Assembly: GCF_000020685.1 (NCBI RefSeq)
Contig: NC_012526.1
Coordinates: 598,001-662,000 of the forward strand
Length of the DNA: 64,000 nt
Direction: 5' to 3'
Origin: Deinococcus deserti VCD115
Lineage (GTDB): Bacteria; Deinococcota; Deinococci; Deinococcales; Deinococcaceae
Each line of letters starts with the position of its first letter. Within the stretch, counting starts at the first letter, position 1. Under the pieces are notes generated by a model, which saw only the letters and a list, made by a program, of their open reading frames with translations, made no database searches and was not told the origin of the DNA. This document shows positions 49,720 to 60,801 of this stretch, in pieces. The translations under genes and the position numbers were made by a program.

Positions 49720-51393
49720 CTACTGGCCCAGGGCGATGTTGACCGGCGAGGTGCGCGGCACCGTCAGGTTGAGGGTCGCCGGGCTGTACCCGTCAGCCAC
49801 AACCCGCAGGCGATACTGCCCGCGCACCGGAAAACGCACCACTCCCGGCGCTTTGCCCAGATCCTGTCCGGGGGTCAGATTGGCGTCTTCCGGCGCATTC
49901 ACCACGAACAGCTCGGCCCCCTTTCCTGAGCCGCCCTGGACAGCGAAGCGCACATCACAGCACTTCGCAGCTGCGCTTGCTGGCGGCTGAGTTCTGGCCT
50001 GCACCGAATCGGCCCGGCCAGCCACGACCCGGGCTGCCCACACGGCTGCCACGATCAGCAGCAGCGCAGCCACCAGCGGCAGCAGCCAGCGCGGTGATCG
50101 CAGCGGGGTGCCGCCGGGTTCAGGTTCAGGCTCGCGGACCACGCGCCAGGATTCATCCTCGTCCCAACCAATCCGGATCGGCTCACGGGCCACCCGCCGT
50201 CCTGGCAGGCGCCCTGGTTCGGTGGGCTGAAGCCAGTCCTGGGGTTCCTGGCTGATTCCAGGTTCGGGCGCTGCTTCCAGCTCTGCCGTCTCCGGGACCA
50301 CGGGCTCCGGAACCCGGCGTAGCGAGGCCGGCAGCCGCTCCACGGCCTGCATCTGCAACCGGGGGGCCGGGGGGCTGCCGTCGCCGGCTCCGGGCTCTGG
50401 AGTCCATTCGGGAAGGTCAGCGTCAGAAGAAGCCGCACCTTCTGTAAATCCGATCCGGATCGGCTCCGGCACCGCCGCGCGCTGCTCCTCGGCCTGGGCG
50501 CGCAGACGCTCGGCTTTGCGGCGGGCACCTGCCTGGGCGTCCTGGATAGCCTGGGCCCGCCGGGCTTCGTTTTCCCTGCGGCGGCGTTCCTGGGGAGTCT
50601 CATGGCCTGCCGGACTGGCAGGAATGGCAGGAGCCGAAGGAGGACTGGCCGCGATGACGATGGTCTCTACGGCGGGAGCTGTCTCTGCGGCCATCGTGTC
50701 GCGGCTTTGGGGGTGCGGCTCCGGCGCAGGAAGGTCAGGCTCACCCAGCACGATTGGCGAACCGTCGTGCAGCCGTGGTTCTGCTGGCGGGCCGGTGTCT
50801 GGGAGCTGCGCTGTGGGTGCCGGCTTGGTGCGCAGTGCTGCGGGGCGCACCTCTTTGGCAGGTTGCCTCAGGCGGTCCAGGGCGTCCCGGGCGCTTAGTG
50901 TCCCGGGGGCGTCTCTTAAAGGAGCCAGCCGGGCAGGCAGGCCGCCCAGTGTGTCCAGAGTCTGGACCAGATCGCGCAGATCAGTCTGGGCACTTGCCTG
51001 ACCTGCATGCCAGGGAAGACCGGCTCCAGCCAGAACAACCTCACCGTCAACGCTCCACAGTTGCGATGGACCCACCCCGCCGTGGACCAGGCCGGCGCTA
51101 TGGAGCGCATCAAGGGCCAGAAGGGCACCTCGCGCGGCCAGCAGGGGATCAGAAGCTGGCTGAGCGTGCAGCGGCAATTCAGAGACCAGATAGGCCTGCC
51201 CGCTGTATACGCCGTGGTCGCTGAACGGCAGCAGCGCCGGGTGGTCCGGGAGTTCCGGAACCGCTAGAGGACCGGGCAGCAGGTGCAGCAGGACCGGCAT
51301 ACCCGTCAAGCGGTCGGTGGCGTGCAGCGTGCGCACCGACTGTTGAGCGCCCGAGAGGTCGCGCGCCGCCACGTAGGGACCGATGGGCTTCAC
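49720..51393 (-). CDS. Membrane pseudokinase with PEGA-like C-terminal domain
   Basis: A 557-residue protein. Residues about 1-180 look like a Ser/Thr kinase fold stripped of catalysis: the HRD loop reads HGGVGPSQLW (104-113) and the DFG site reads LAGAG (121-125); no VAIK-type Lys or Gly loop is clear. A long Pro/Ala/Glu region with a charged helix (268-307) and two EPIRIG repeats (310-315, 404-409) follows. One helix spans the membrane (436-459). The outer part has a CC pair (478-479) and a PEGA-like strand pattern ending ADGYSPATLNLTV. Role unknown; probably a scaffold or sensor. Divergent from mrp. Confidence 0.7.
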   Translation of the reverse strand: MKPIGPYVAARDLSGAQQSVRTLHATDRLTGMPVLLHLLPGPLAVPELPDHPALLPFSDHGVYSGQAYLVSELPLHAQPASDPLLAARGALLALDALHSAGLVHGGVGPSQLWSVDGEVVLAGAGLPWHAGQASAQTDLRDLVQTLDTLGGLPARLAPLRDAPGTLSARDALDRLRQPAKEVRPAALRTKPAPTAQLPDTGPPAEPRLHDGSPIVLGEPDLPAPEPHPQSRDTMAAETAPAVETIVIAASPPSAPAIPASPAGHETPQERRRRENEARRAQAIQDAQAGARRKAERLRAQAEEQRAAVPEPIRIGFTEGAASSDADLPEWTPEPGAGDGSPPAPRLQMQAVERLPASLRRVPEPVVPETAELEAAPEPGISQEPQDWLQPTEPGRLPGRRVAREPIRIGWDEDESWRVVREPEPEPGGTPLRSPRWLLPLVAALLLIVAAVWAARVVAGRADSVQARTQPPASAAAKCCDVRFAVQGGSGKGAELFVVNAPEDANLTPGQDLGKAPGVVRFPVRGQYRLRVVADGYSPATLNLTVPRTSPVNIALGQ

Positions 51394-51400
51394 AAGCGCC

Positions 51401-51406
51401 AGTATA
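51401..51406 (-). promoter_or_regulatory. Putative -10 box, leaderless start of the pseudokinase gene
   Basis: TATACT on the minus strand (51406-51401), seven bases before GTG 51393. Confidence 0.6.
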
Positions 51407-51450
51407 CCGGCGTGCAGGGCTCTTCCGGGGCCGTAGTGTGAGTTGTTGTC

Positions 51451-51479
51451 TTGCCGCGTGCGCAGCTTTGCGCTACTAC
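51451..51479 (+). promoter_or_regulatory. Putative promoter of the mrp-sufR-ligT operon
   Basis: TTGCCG (51451-51456) and TACTAC (51474-51479) are 17 bases apart. The -10-like box is only nine bases before ATG 51489. AAAGGA lies one base from the ATG, too near to serve as a normal ribosome site. Confidence 0.4.
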
Positions 51480-51488
51480 TGAAAGGAT

Positions 51489-52549
<1,061 letters not shown>

Positions 52550-52553
<4 letters not shown>

Positions 52554-53233
52554 GTCTGTCCGTGGCTGCTTCCTCTGCCTCGCCCGTGTCCCCGGAGCGG
52601 ACCAAGACGCGCTTGCTGGATCTGGTCAAGCGTTATGGTCCGCAAACCGCGCAGGACCTGGCGACCCGGCTGGATGTCAGCGTCCCGGCAGCCCGGCGTC
52701 ATCTGGGTGACCTGCTGGATCAGGGGCTCCTGGAAGCGAAGGTCGAGAAACCCGGTGGGCGGGGCCGCCCGCAGCATGTGTTTGCGCTCACAGAGCGGGG
52801 AGAGGCGGCTTTTCCCAATACCTACTCGGGGCTCTGTGTCGATGTGCTGCACCACCTGCGCGACCTGTACGGCCAGGGCGCGGTGATCAAGGTGCTGGAC
52901 GCCCGCAGTCAGGCACTCGCCGAGCGGCTGCGTACGGAACTGGCAGGAACGGCCACCCTGGGCCAGCGGGTCGAGAGCCTCGCGGTGCACCTCACAGAAC
53001 TGGGCTTTGACGCTGTGGCCCACCGGGAAATGGTGGGTCCGGGCGGGGAAGAGGTCTGGTATATCACCCAGCGGCATTGCCCGAACCTGTCTGTGGCGCG
53101 GCAGTATCAGGAGTTGTGCATCTCAGAACTTACCCTCTACCGGAACCTGTTTGGTGTTCCCGTGAGTCGTGAGACCCGTATTGCCTGTGGTCAGGGGTGT
53201 TGCCGGTACCGTATCGGCGCGGCTGTTTCATGA
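52550..53233 (+). CDS. sufR: SufR-like Fe-S transcriptional regulator
   Basis: A 227-residue protein. Residues about 18-85 form a winged helix (RLLDLVKRYGPQTAQDLATRLDVSVPAARRHLGDLL). The C-terminal part carries Cys177, Cys190 and, after HCPNL...LYRNLFG, Cys213 and Cys217/218 in ACGQGCCRYRI. The C-x12-C spacing matches SufR, a repressor of Fe-S assembly genes that senses its own cluster. Its place directly after an Fe-S carrier gene supports this. Four-base overlaps on both sides (ATGA) mark an operon. Confidence 0.85.
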
Positions 53234-53835
53234 GCCAGCCTGGCCCGCCGCAGTTTCTGCCGGCCGACCTGGAGACCCGCAAGCCACTGCACAGCATCGT
53301 GGCGTGGCCTCCAGAGCCGCTGGACACCTGGATGCGTCGCCGTCAGGAACAGCTGGGAGTACGTGGCTTCGGCCTGCCGCATCTGAACCTGCGGGCACCC
53401 TTTCAGACTGAGCTGCGCAGCGCCGAACTGGTGGCTGCGGTCAGAGAAGCGTTGCGCGGCGAGCCCGAGTTTGAGGTACGCATCAAAGGCTGGAAACAGC
53501 TTCCAAATGTCATATTTCTGGAGTTCGAACTTGATCCGACGCTGCGGAGGCTGCATGAGCGCCTGCTTGCCGTCGGTCCCTCAAGCCGCGCCCCCCACGA
53601 CGGGGAACTGTACCGGCCGCACCTGACCCTGGCGCTGGGTGTATTGCCCTGGGCCGAGCCTGTGCTGTGGGAGGCTGTTCAGCGTCTGAAGCCACCGGTG
53701 GACCGCTTCACGGTGCACGCACTGAGCCTGACCCGGGAGGAACGTGGCGAGGTGCAGGAACTGCATACCTTCCCGCTGGAAGCTGCCCCGGACGAGGTTC
53801 CAGTGCTGGTCAGCCGCGACGCCGAACCCAGCTGA
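53230..53835 (+). CDS. 2'-5' RNA ligase/cyclic phosphodiesterase-like protein
   Basis: A 201-residue 2H phosphoesterase. Two His motifs are visible, LPHLNLRAPF (about residue 49) and RPHLTLALGV (about residue 131). The family includes LigT/ThpR, which hydrolyse cyclic phosphates or join RNA ends; the natural substrate is usually unknown. ATG 53230 overlaps the sufR stop, so it is third in the mrp operon; a link to Fe-S biology is not evident. Confidence 0.82.
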   Translation: MSQPGPPQFLPADLETRKPLHSIVAWPPEPLDTWMRRRQEQLGVRGFGLPHLNLRAPFQTELRSAELVAAVREALRGEPEFEVRIKGWKQLPNVIFLEFELDPTLRRLHERLLAVGPSSRAPHDGELYRPHLTLALGVLPWAEPVLWEAVQRLKPPVDRFTVHALSLTREERGEVQELHTFPLEAAPDEVPVLVSRDAEPS

Positions 53836-53943
53836 TCTGGCGTGGGAATGGACCTGGGTGCTCGTCTCAGGAGGCCGGTACCGGGAGCCTCCGGCTGTCT
53901 CTTCTGACCGGGGGTTGAGACTTGCCGGCGGAAGCCACAGCAA

Positions 53944-53974
53944 GGGGGGCCGGGGATTGATGACCCGGCCCCCC
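53944..53974. terminator. GC-rich stem-loop between convergent operons
   Basis: GGGGGGCCGGG (53944-53954) pairs perfectly with CCCGGCCCCCC (53964-53974). It lies between ligT and the DAHP synthase gene. T-runs are weak. Confidence 0.6.
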
Positions 53975-53986
53975 TCAGCTGTGTCC

Positions 53987-55078
53987 TCAGGCTGGCGTTG
54001 CCACGCGCATCATGCTGCTCAGCGCCGCATGGAACTGCTCGTAGCCGGCGAAGTCCAGCTGCTGCTCGTTGTCCGACAGCGCGGTGGCCGGGCTGGGGTG
54101 TACCTCGATGTGGATACCGTCGGCACCTACAGCCAGCGCGGCCTTGGCAAGTGGGATCAGCAGGTCACGGCGTCCAGCAGCGTGGGTCACGTCCACAATG
54201 ACCGGCAGGTGAGTTTCCTGCTTGGCCAGCGCGACCGCGCTGAGATCCAGGGTGTTGCGGGTCCACTTCTCGTAGGTACGGATACCGCGCTCGCACAGGA
54301 TGACCTCGTTGTTGCCCTCGGACAGGATGTACTCGGCAGCGTACAGCCATTCCTCGATGGTGGCCGACAGCCCGCGCTTGAGCAGCACCGGGCGGCGGGC
54401 GCGGCCGACCTCGCGCAGCAGGGCGAAGTTGTGCATGTTGCGCGCGCCGATCTGCAGGATGTCGGCGTACTCGGCCACGACCTCTACGTCACGGGTATCC
54501 ATGACCTCGGTGATAAACAGCTGGCCATGCTCACGGGCCACGCTGCTGCCTAAAATCAGACCATCGACGCCCATGCCCTGAAAGCCGTAAGGGCTGGTGC
54601 GGGGCTTGTAGGCACCGCCGCGCAGGATTTTCACGCCCTTGCCTTGCAGGAAGGCGGCCGTCTGCTCCATCTGCTCCTCGCTCTCGATGCTGCAGGGCCC
54701 GGCAATGATGATGGGCGGCTCGTTGCCTCCGATACGGACACCATCGATATCCAGCACGGTATCTTCCCGCTTGACCTTGCGCGAGACCAGCAACTGCTTC
54801 TTGTCGTTGCTTTCCTCCAGGGCCAGGCTGGCCTTGAAGATTTCCTTGAAGATGGTCTTGATGGTCGAGGCCGGGAACGGTCCAGGGTTCAGGGCTTCGA
54901 GCTCGCGCAGCTGCTGCTCTTCCCGGGCCGGATCGTAATGGTTCGGGCGGCCCTCCTGGGTCTTGGCGTGACCGATCAGGGCCACCACCTCGCCCCGCTT
55001 GGACATCAGGGTCAGGAGCTCACGATTAATCTGATCGATCTCAGCGCGCAGATCGTCAATAGAACGTTGTGATGTCAT
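53987..55078 (-). CDS. aroF: Chorismate mutase-DAHP synthase fusion
   Basis: A 363-residue protein. Residues 1-90 are an AroQ-type chorismate mutase (DDLRAEIDQINRELLTLMSKR). The rest is a type I beta DAHP synthase: IIIAGPCSIESEEQM (about 123), LRGGAYKPRTSPYGFQG (about 150), GARNMHNFALL and the late VDVTHAAGRRDLLIPLAKAAL. It makes the first intermediate of aromatic amino-acid synthesis; the mutase part often acts as a prephenate or chorismate sensor. Leaderless promoter. Confidence 0.95.
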   Translation of the reverse strand: MTSQRSIDDLRAEIDQINRELLTLMSKRGEVVALIGHAKTQEGRPNHYDPAREEQQLRELEALNPGPFPASTIKTIFKEIFKASLALEESNDKKQLLVSRKVKREDTVLDIDGVRIGGNEPPIIIAGPCSIESEEQMEQTAAFLQGKGVKILRGGAYKPRTSPYGFQGMGVDGLILGSSVAREHGQLFITEVMDTRDVEVVAEYADILQIGARNMHNFALLREVGRARRPVLLKRGLSATIEEWLYAAEYILSEGNNEVILCERGIRTYEKWTRNTLDLSAVALAKQETHLPVIVDVTHAAGRRDLLIPLAKAALAVGADGIHIEVHPSPATALSDNEQQLDFAGYEQFHAALSSMMRVATPA

Positions 55079-55085
55079 GGCCTGC

Positions 55086-55091
55086 AGTGTA
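55086..55091 (-). promoter_or_regulatory. Putative -10 box, leaderless start of the DAHP synthase gene
   Basis: TACACT on the minus strand (55091-55086), seven bases before ATG 55078. Confidence 0.6.
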
Positions 55092-55189
55092 GGAGTCTGG
55101 GATCGCAGGATTCACTCGCCCTGCTAGTCAATTGACAGGAGTTGTCCAAGTCCTGTCCAGGCTTGCTGGCCAGTCGTCGTACCCGGAAA

Positions 55190-55600
55190 TCAGGCTGATC
55201 CGGCGGCTGGTGTGTTCACCATATGAATGGCTACCCGGCTCAGCGCCGCATACAGTTCTCGGGCGTCGTCCGGTGAGATTTCAGGCGTCTGCTGGAGCGC
55301 TGCTTTCATGCATCTGAGCCACGCCTGAGCAAGCTCCGGGGTAATAGGGAAGGGCAGATGCCGGGCCCGCAGACGGGGATGGCCGTAGCGCTGGTGATAC
55401 AGCGGGGGCCCGCCGAGGAAGCCGGTCAGAAAAGCCAGTTGTTTGTCGGCCGTATGGCCGAGGTCAGATGGAAAAATCGGTGCCAGGTCCGGATCGGCCG
55501 CAACAAGCGAATAAAAGCGGTCCACCAGTGCTTTCAGGGCCTGGGGACCGATCCGTTCGTACAGGCTGCCACCTGCGCTCAGAGACATTGGGGCCGACAT
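55190..55600 (-). CDS. glbO: Truncated hemoglobin, group II (GlbO-like)
   Basis: A 136-residue 2/2 globin. SLYERIGPQALKALVDRFYSLVAADPDLAPIFP is the N-terminal A-B-E region and LAFLTGFLGGPPLYHQRYGHPRLRARHLPFPI holds the proximal His and the Gly motif of group II. Such globins bind oxygen or detoxify NO. The second of two adjacent ATGs (55600) is seven bases from a TACCGT box, so it is chosen; the frame further upstream encodes no globin sequence. Confidence 0.9.
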   Translation of the reverse strand: MSAPMSLSAGGSLYERIGPQALKALVDRFYSLVAADPDLAPIFPSDLGHTADKQLAFLTGFLGGPPLYHQRYGHPRLRARHLPFPITPELAQAWLRCMKAALQQTPEISPDDARELYAALSRVAIHMVNTPAAGSA

Positions 55601-55607
55601 CATCTCC

Positions 55608-55613
55608 ACGGTA
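55608..55613 (-). promoter_or_regulatory. Putative -10 box, leaderless start of the globin gene
   Basis: TACCGT on the minus strand (55613-55608), seven bases before ATG 55600. Confidence 0.5.
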
Positions 55614-55776
55614 GCGCCTGAAGTGTGCGCAGACCGTGGACGTGACCACTTGGGCTTGGCTGCCGACACGACTCGCGGTTTGATTGCCTGGGGGCAGAAG
55701 GAAACCCTGAAGGTCCCAGGCAATGAAGTCCGCGATTTAAATCATTTCCCTCAAGACCCTGGGTGGTAATCAGTGG

Positions 55777-56268
55777 TTACTTGTCGAGCTCGGCGCAGTC
55801 GTTGTCGGTAGCGAGCTTCAGATTTATCGTCTTCGCTGCCGCCAGATACCGCTGATAGTTCTTCTCGCGTGCGTCGGTGTTCAGCACCATCTCCTTCAGC
55901 TTTTTAAGCAGGCTGTCGCGCACGGCGTCACTTCCCTGGGTCGTGCGTTTGAGGCAGAAGGAGGTGATGAGGTGCAGTTGCAGGTGGCGGCTCAGTTCGG
56001 CTGAAGTGGGATCAGGATTGTTGCTCATGGCCTGCAGCACCAGTGCAGCGCGTACAGCCGCCCGATGCTGGGGCAGTGACTGATCGAATTCATGTTTGAC
56101 CAGAGCATCTACATCGGGCCGCAGTTCGCTGATGATTTTGGCCGACCCAGAGGCGTCAGCAGCAAGTTGCGAGACAATAGAACTGCCTGAGCCTTCTGCC
56201 TGTGCCGAGCCTGCCACAAGCACAGCAGCAAACGTGAGATTTACGAGAGCTGAATGAGAAAAACGCAT
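55777..56268 (-). CDS. Secreted hypothetical protein
   Basis: A 163-residue exported protein. Residues 1-24 (RFSHSALVNLTFAAVLVAGSAQA) are a signal peptide. The mature part is helical and polar with two Cys (ITSFC, NDCAELDK), perhaps a disulfide. I do not recognise it. ATG 56268 is chosen because TACGGT lies eight bases upstream; an ATG at 56286 would add six residues. Confidence 0.6.
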   Translation of the reverse strand: MRFSHSALVNLTFAAVLVAGSAQAEGSGSSIVSQLAADASGSAKIISELRPDVDALVKHEFDQSLPQHRAAVRAALVLQAMSNNPDPTSAELSRHLQLHLITSFCLKRTTQGSDAVRDSLLKKLKEMVLNTDAREKNYQRYLAAAKTINLKLATDNDCAELDK

Positions 56269-56276
56269 ACCGCGCG

Positions 56277-56314
56277 ACCGTAACATAAACAGTCTGACTA
56301 AACTCCTACAGACT
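56277..56314 (-). promoter_or_regulatory. -10 box and inverted repeat upstream of the secreted protein gene
   Basis: TACGGT (56282-56277 on the minus strand) is a -10-like box. An inverted repeat, AGTCTG (56291-56296) with CAGACT (56309-56314), covers the place of the -35 box and could be an operator. Confidence 0.35.
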
Positions 56315-56803
56315 CAGCTTGGTTTTCCAAAAACTTCATCCTGACGGCTTTTTTTCGGCATGAATGTCTGAACATATTGGTAAGGTCGTCTAGGCGCGTT
56401 GCCGGTCTTTCGGCTTTTTCAAAGGCATGGCGGGCTGCGATGGTCAGCACGGACCTGATCGCCGGCTTTTTGTTGGACTCAAATCATACGAAGCAGCATC
56501 CCGCTCAGGATTTGGCGTCACGCGGTGAGTGTTCAAATCTGGTCGCCCTTCAAGGGTTCGGGTTCAGGTGGCCTGGACTGGGAACACCGTCGTTGAACAG
56601 CACTGCAGGGCCTGACTCTGATGTGTGATCGGCGGACCTGCATATGACGTACTCAAATGCAGGAGCACTCAAACGTACTTCCTGCGTCTCATAGATGTCC
56701 TGCAGCCGCAGGGGAAGCGTTTGCGAGAGGAAAGAAAGGAGTAAGCCGGAGGGAGTTCAATTCAAGTATCTCCATTGCACATCAACCTTTCTTCGGAGGT
56801 CTT
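56315..56803. other. Intergenic region with no supported gene
   Basis: About 490 AT-richer bases. GGCTTTTT occurs three times (56346, 56412, 56464) but with unequal spacing. No ORF has a convincing start and no RNA gene is recognisable. The last 30 bases hold the ribosome site of the next gene. Confidence 0.5.
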
Positions 56804-57028
56804 ATGCTCACTGTGCATCTGCATCTAGCCGGCGGCGACACAATTGCCTTGGAGATGTCGCCTTCTCAGAAGGACCGGCTCAGCCGGACCATCAATCAGG
56901 AGAAACTTCCTCCCCTGCCTTTTGTAGCAGCGATCAATGGCATGACTGTAGAAATCCCCTGGCGCTCGATTGCCTACCTTTCCTCGTGTCCCCAGGTTCC
57001 AAATGTAGCCCTGGAAGCTGCTGACTAA
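56804..57028 (+). CDS. Small hypothetical protein
   Basis: A 74-residue protein whose ATG has a strong Shine-Dalgarno (GGAGG about five bases upstream). The sequence begins MLTVHLHLAGGDTIALEMSPSQKDRL and reads as a small alpha/beta fold, perhaps PilZ- or Tudor-like in shape, but with no firm match. A good intrinsic terminator follows at 57153, which supports a real transcript. Confidence 0.55.
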   Translation: MLTVHLHLAGGDTIALEMSPSQKDRLSRTINQEKLPPLPFVAAINGMTVEIPWRSIAYLSSCPQVPNVALEAAD

Positions 57029-57152
57029 CCCGGCCCCGGTCACCCCATGGAACCGCTGTTGGATAGGCGACCAATCAGGAGAATCACGGGGGCTGGACGC
57101 GGGATCGACTGGCTCATGTGCTGCGGAAAAGTCAAAGCAATACCCATAGCCG

Positions 57153-57181
57153 CCCCGTCCCTGGACGGGGTTGTTGTGTTT
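57153..57181 (+). terminator. Intrinsic terminator of the small hypothetical gene
   Basis: CCCCGTC (57153-57159) pairs with GACGGGG (57164-57170), followed by TTGTTGTGTTT. The stretch 57029-57152 shows nothing else. Confidence 0.75.
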
Positions 57182-57291
57182 CCCGGCTCATGCGCCTGAC
57201 AGGACCGGCATATCGAGGAGTCTCTGGCCACAAATTCAGGAAATCCAGTTTCCTGAGCCCATATATCCCTGTAAGCATGGCAGCTATAAAG

Positions 57292-57318
57292 AAAAGCCCC
57301 GCTTGATAGCGGGGCTTT
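57292..57318 (-). terminator. Terminator of tRNA-Asn
   Basis: AAAGCCCCGC (57293-57302) pairs perfectly with GCGGGGCTTT (57309-57318); on the minus strand the stem runs into TTTTC. It begins five bases after the tRNA. Confidence 0.85.
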
Positions 57319-57322
57319 CTCC

Positions 57323-57397
57323 TGGCTCGGCAGGCTGGGGTCGAACCAGCGACCATTCGATTAACAGTCGAACGCTCTGCCACTGAGCTACTGCCGA
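57323..57397 (-). tRNA. tRNA-Asn (anticodon GUU)
   Basis: A complete cloverleaf on the minus strand: acceptor TCGGCAG/CTGCCGA, D-arm GCTC/GAGC, anticodon arm TTCGA-CTGTTAA-TCGAA, T-arm GCTGG-TTCGACC-CCAGC, discriminator G and encoded CCA. 75 nt. The anticodon is GTT. Confidence 0.95.
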
Positions 57398-57445
57398 ATC
57401 CTACGCCTCAGGCGCGTGTGGCGCACCGTTTCCAGCGCGAGAGGG

Positions 57446-57474
57446 ATAGTAGCATGCGTCTCCCACCTGTGCAA
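57446..57474 (-). promoter_or_regulatory. Putative promoter of tRNA-Asn
   Basis: On the minus strand TTGCAC (57474-57469) and TACTAT (57451-57446) are 17 bases apart. Transcription would start near 57440, about 45 nt before the tRNA. Confidence 0.55.
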
Positions 57475-57481
57475 GTCCTGC

Positions 57482-58009
57482 TCAGGCCTGAGCTCCACCG
57501 GGCATCAGGGTACCGGGAGTCACTCCCAGGCGCTTGAGTGCTTCTGCCCACCGCTGCGGCGCTGGAACTTCCCACAGCAGCTCGGGAGTACTCTGCTCTA
57601 CCCATACCCAGGCGCCTGCACGGGCCTCCTCTTCAAGCTGCCCGGCAGTCCAGCCAGCGTAGCCGAGGATCAGCATGTATTCCTGATCACTGGCCATCAC
57701 GGCGCGCAGGACTTCCAGGCTGCTGGACAGGTGCAGGTCATCTACCAGTTTGATCTCGCCGTCCAGGCCCACCGGGTGGTGATACAGGCACCAGCCAAGG
57801 GTGGGATCGACCGGGCCACCCAGCCATGCCCGCCGGTTCTGACCGGCCGCGTCTGCCATCAGTTCTGCCACTGTCTGTGGCGTGGGAGCATTCACGATCA
57901 GGCCCATAGCGCCCTTGCGGTCGTGTTCCAGCAGCAGAATCACGGTCCCCTCGAACACCTCGCCCTGCAGGTGCGGGCTGGCTACCAGGAAAGTCAACGG
58001 TGCAGACAT
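57482..58009 (-). CDS. yqgE: YqgE/AlgH family protein
   Basis: A 175-residue protein of the UPF0301 family. APLTFLVASPHLQGEVFEGTVILLLEHDRKGAMGLIVN at the start, the WLGGPVDP block (about 63) and the ILGYAGWTAGQLEEEARAGAWV segment (about 114-136) are conserved. The molecular role is unknown. ATG 58009 is seven bases from a TATCCT box, so it is preferred over an in-frame start at 58039. Confidence 0.9.
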   Translation of the reverse strand: MSAPLTFLVASPHLQGEVFEGTVILLLEHDRKGAMGLIVNAPTPQTVAELMADAAGQNRRAWLGGPVDPTLGWCLYHHPVGLDGEIKLVDDLHLSSSLEVLRAVMASDQEYMLILGYAGWTAGQLEEEARAGAWVWVEQSTPELLWEVPAPQRWAEALKRLGVTPGTLMPGGAQA

Positions 58010-58016
58010 TGGGTTC

Positions 58017-58022
58017 AGGATA
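58017..58022 (-). promoter_or_regulatory. Putative -10 box, leaderless start of yqgE
   Basis: TATCCT on the minus strand (58022-58017), seven bases before ATG 58009. Confidence 0.55.
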
Positions 58023-58046
58023 ACGGCCCGCAGGCCCAATAACAGG

Positions 58047-58074
58047 AAAAACCCCCACCGTTAACGGATGGGGG
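58047..58074 (-). terminator. Intrinsic terminator of lon
   Basis: CCCCCA (58052-58057) pairs with TGGGGG (58069-58074) with an inner CCG/CGG; on the minus strand it runs into TTTTT (58051-58047). It lies 26 bases after the lon stop. Confidence 0.85.
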
Positions 58075-58099
58075 CATTTGCAAAAAGCTGCAGTGAAGG

Positions 58100-60562
<2,463 letters not shown>

Positions 60563-60632
60563 GAGGTGCTCCTTTGGCCCGTGAGGGTCTTGCTCTGAGA
60601 GGCGGGTCTCTGGCGCTCCTGATGCCAGGAAA

Positions 60633-60671
60633 CTTGAGTGTGAATATATCAAGTTTGGGCAGTTGGGGCAA
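60633..60671 (-). promoter_or_regulatory. lon promoter overlapped by a HAIR-like HspR operator
   Basis: On the minus strand TTGCCC (60671-60666) and TATATT (60648-60643) are 17 bases apart, a good sigma70-type promoter. CTTGAGT-N7-TATCAAG on the plus strand (60633-60653) matches the HspR operator HAIR (CTTGAGT-N7-ACTCAAG) in 12 of 14 positions and covers the -10 box. Confidence 0.75.
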
Positions 60672-60801
60672 GTATGAAATCCCACTCTGCCAAGAGGCTT
60701 AAAGAGTGTCCACCACGCCAAAAGTTTACGACTCCTGGCATGATGGGACACTCACCTCCGGCTGACGGAACATTCACCCTCCGGGTTGTTCACCCCGAGG
60801 C

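Noticed and set aside
56346..56471. Three copies of GGCTTTTT as a possible array
   Set aside because: The spacing is unequal (66 and 52 bases) and the flanks differ; short T-rich motifs occur by chance in this AT-richer spacer.
56377..56628. An 83-codon plus-strand frame
   Set aside because: TTG start without ribosome site or -10 box, and no recognisable sequence.
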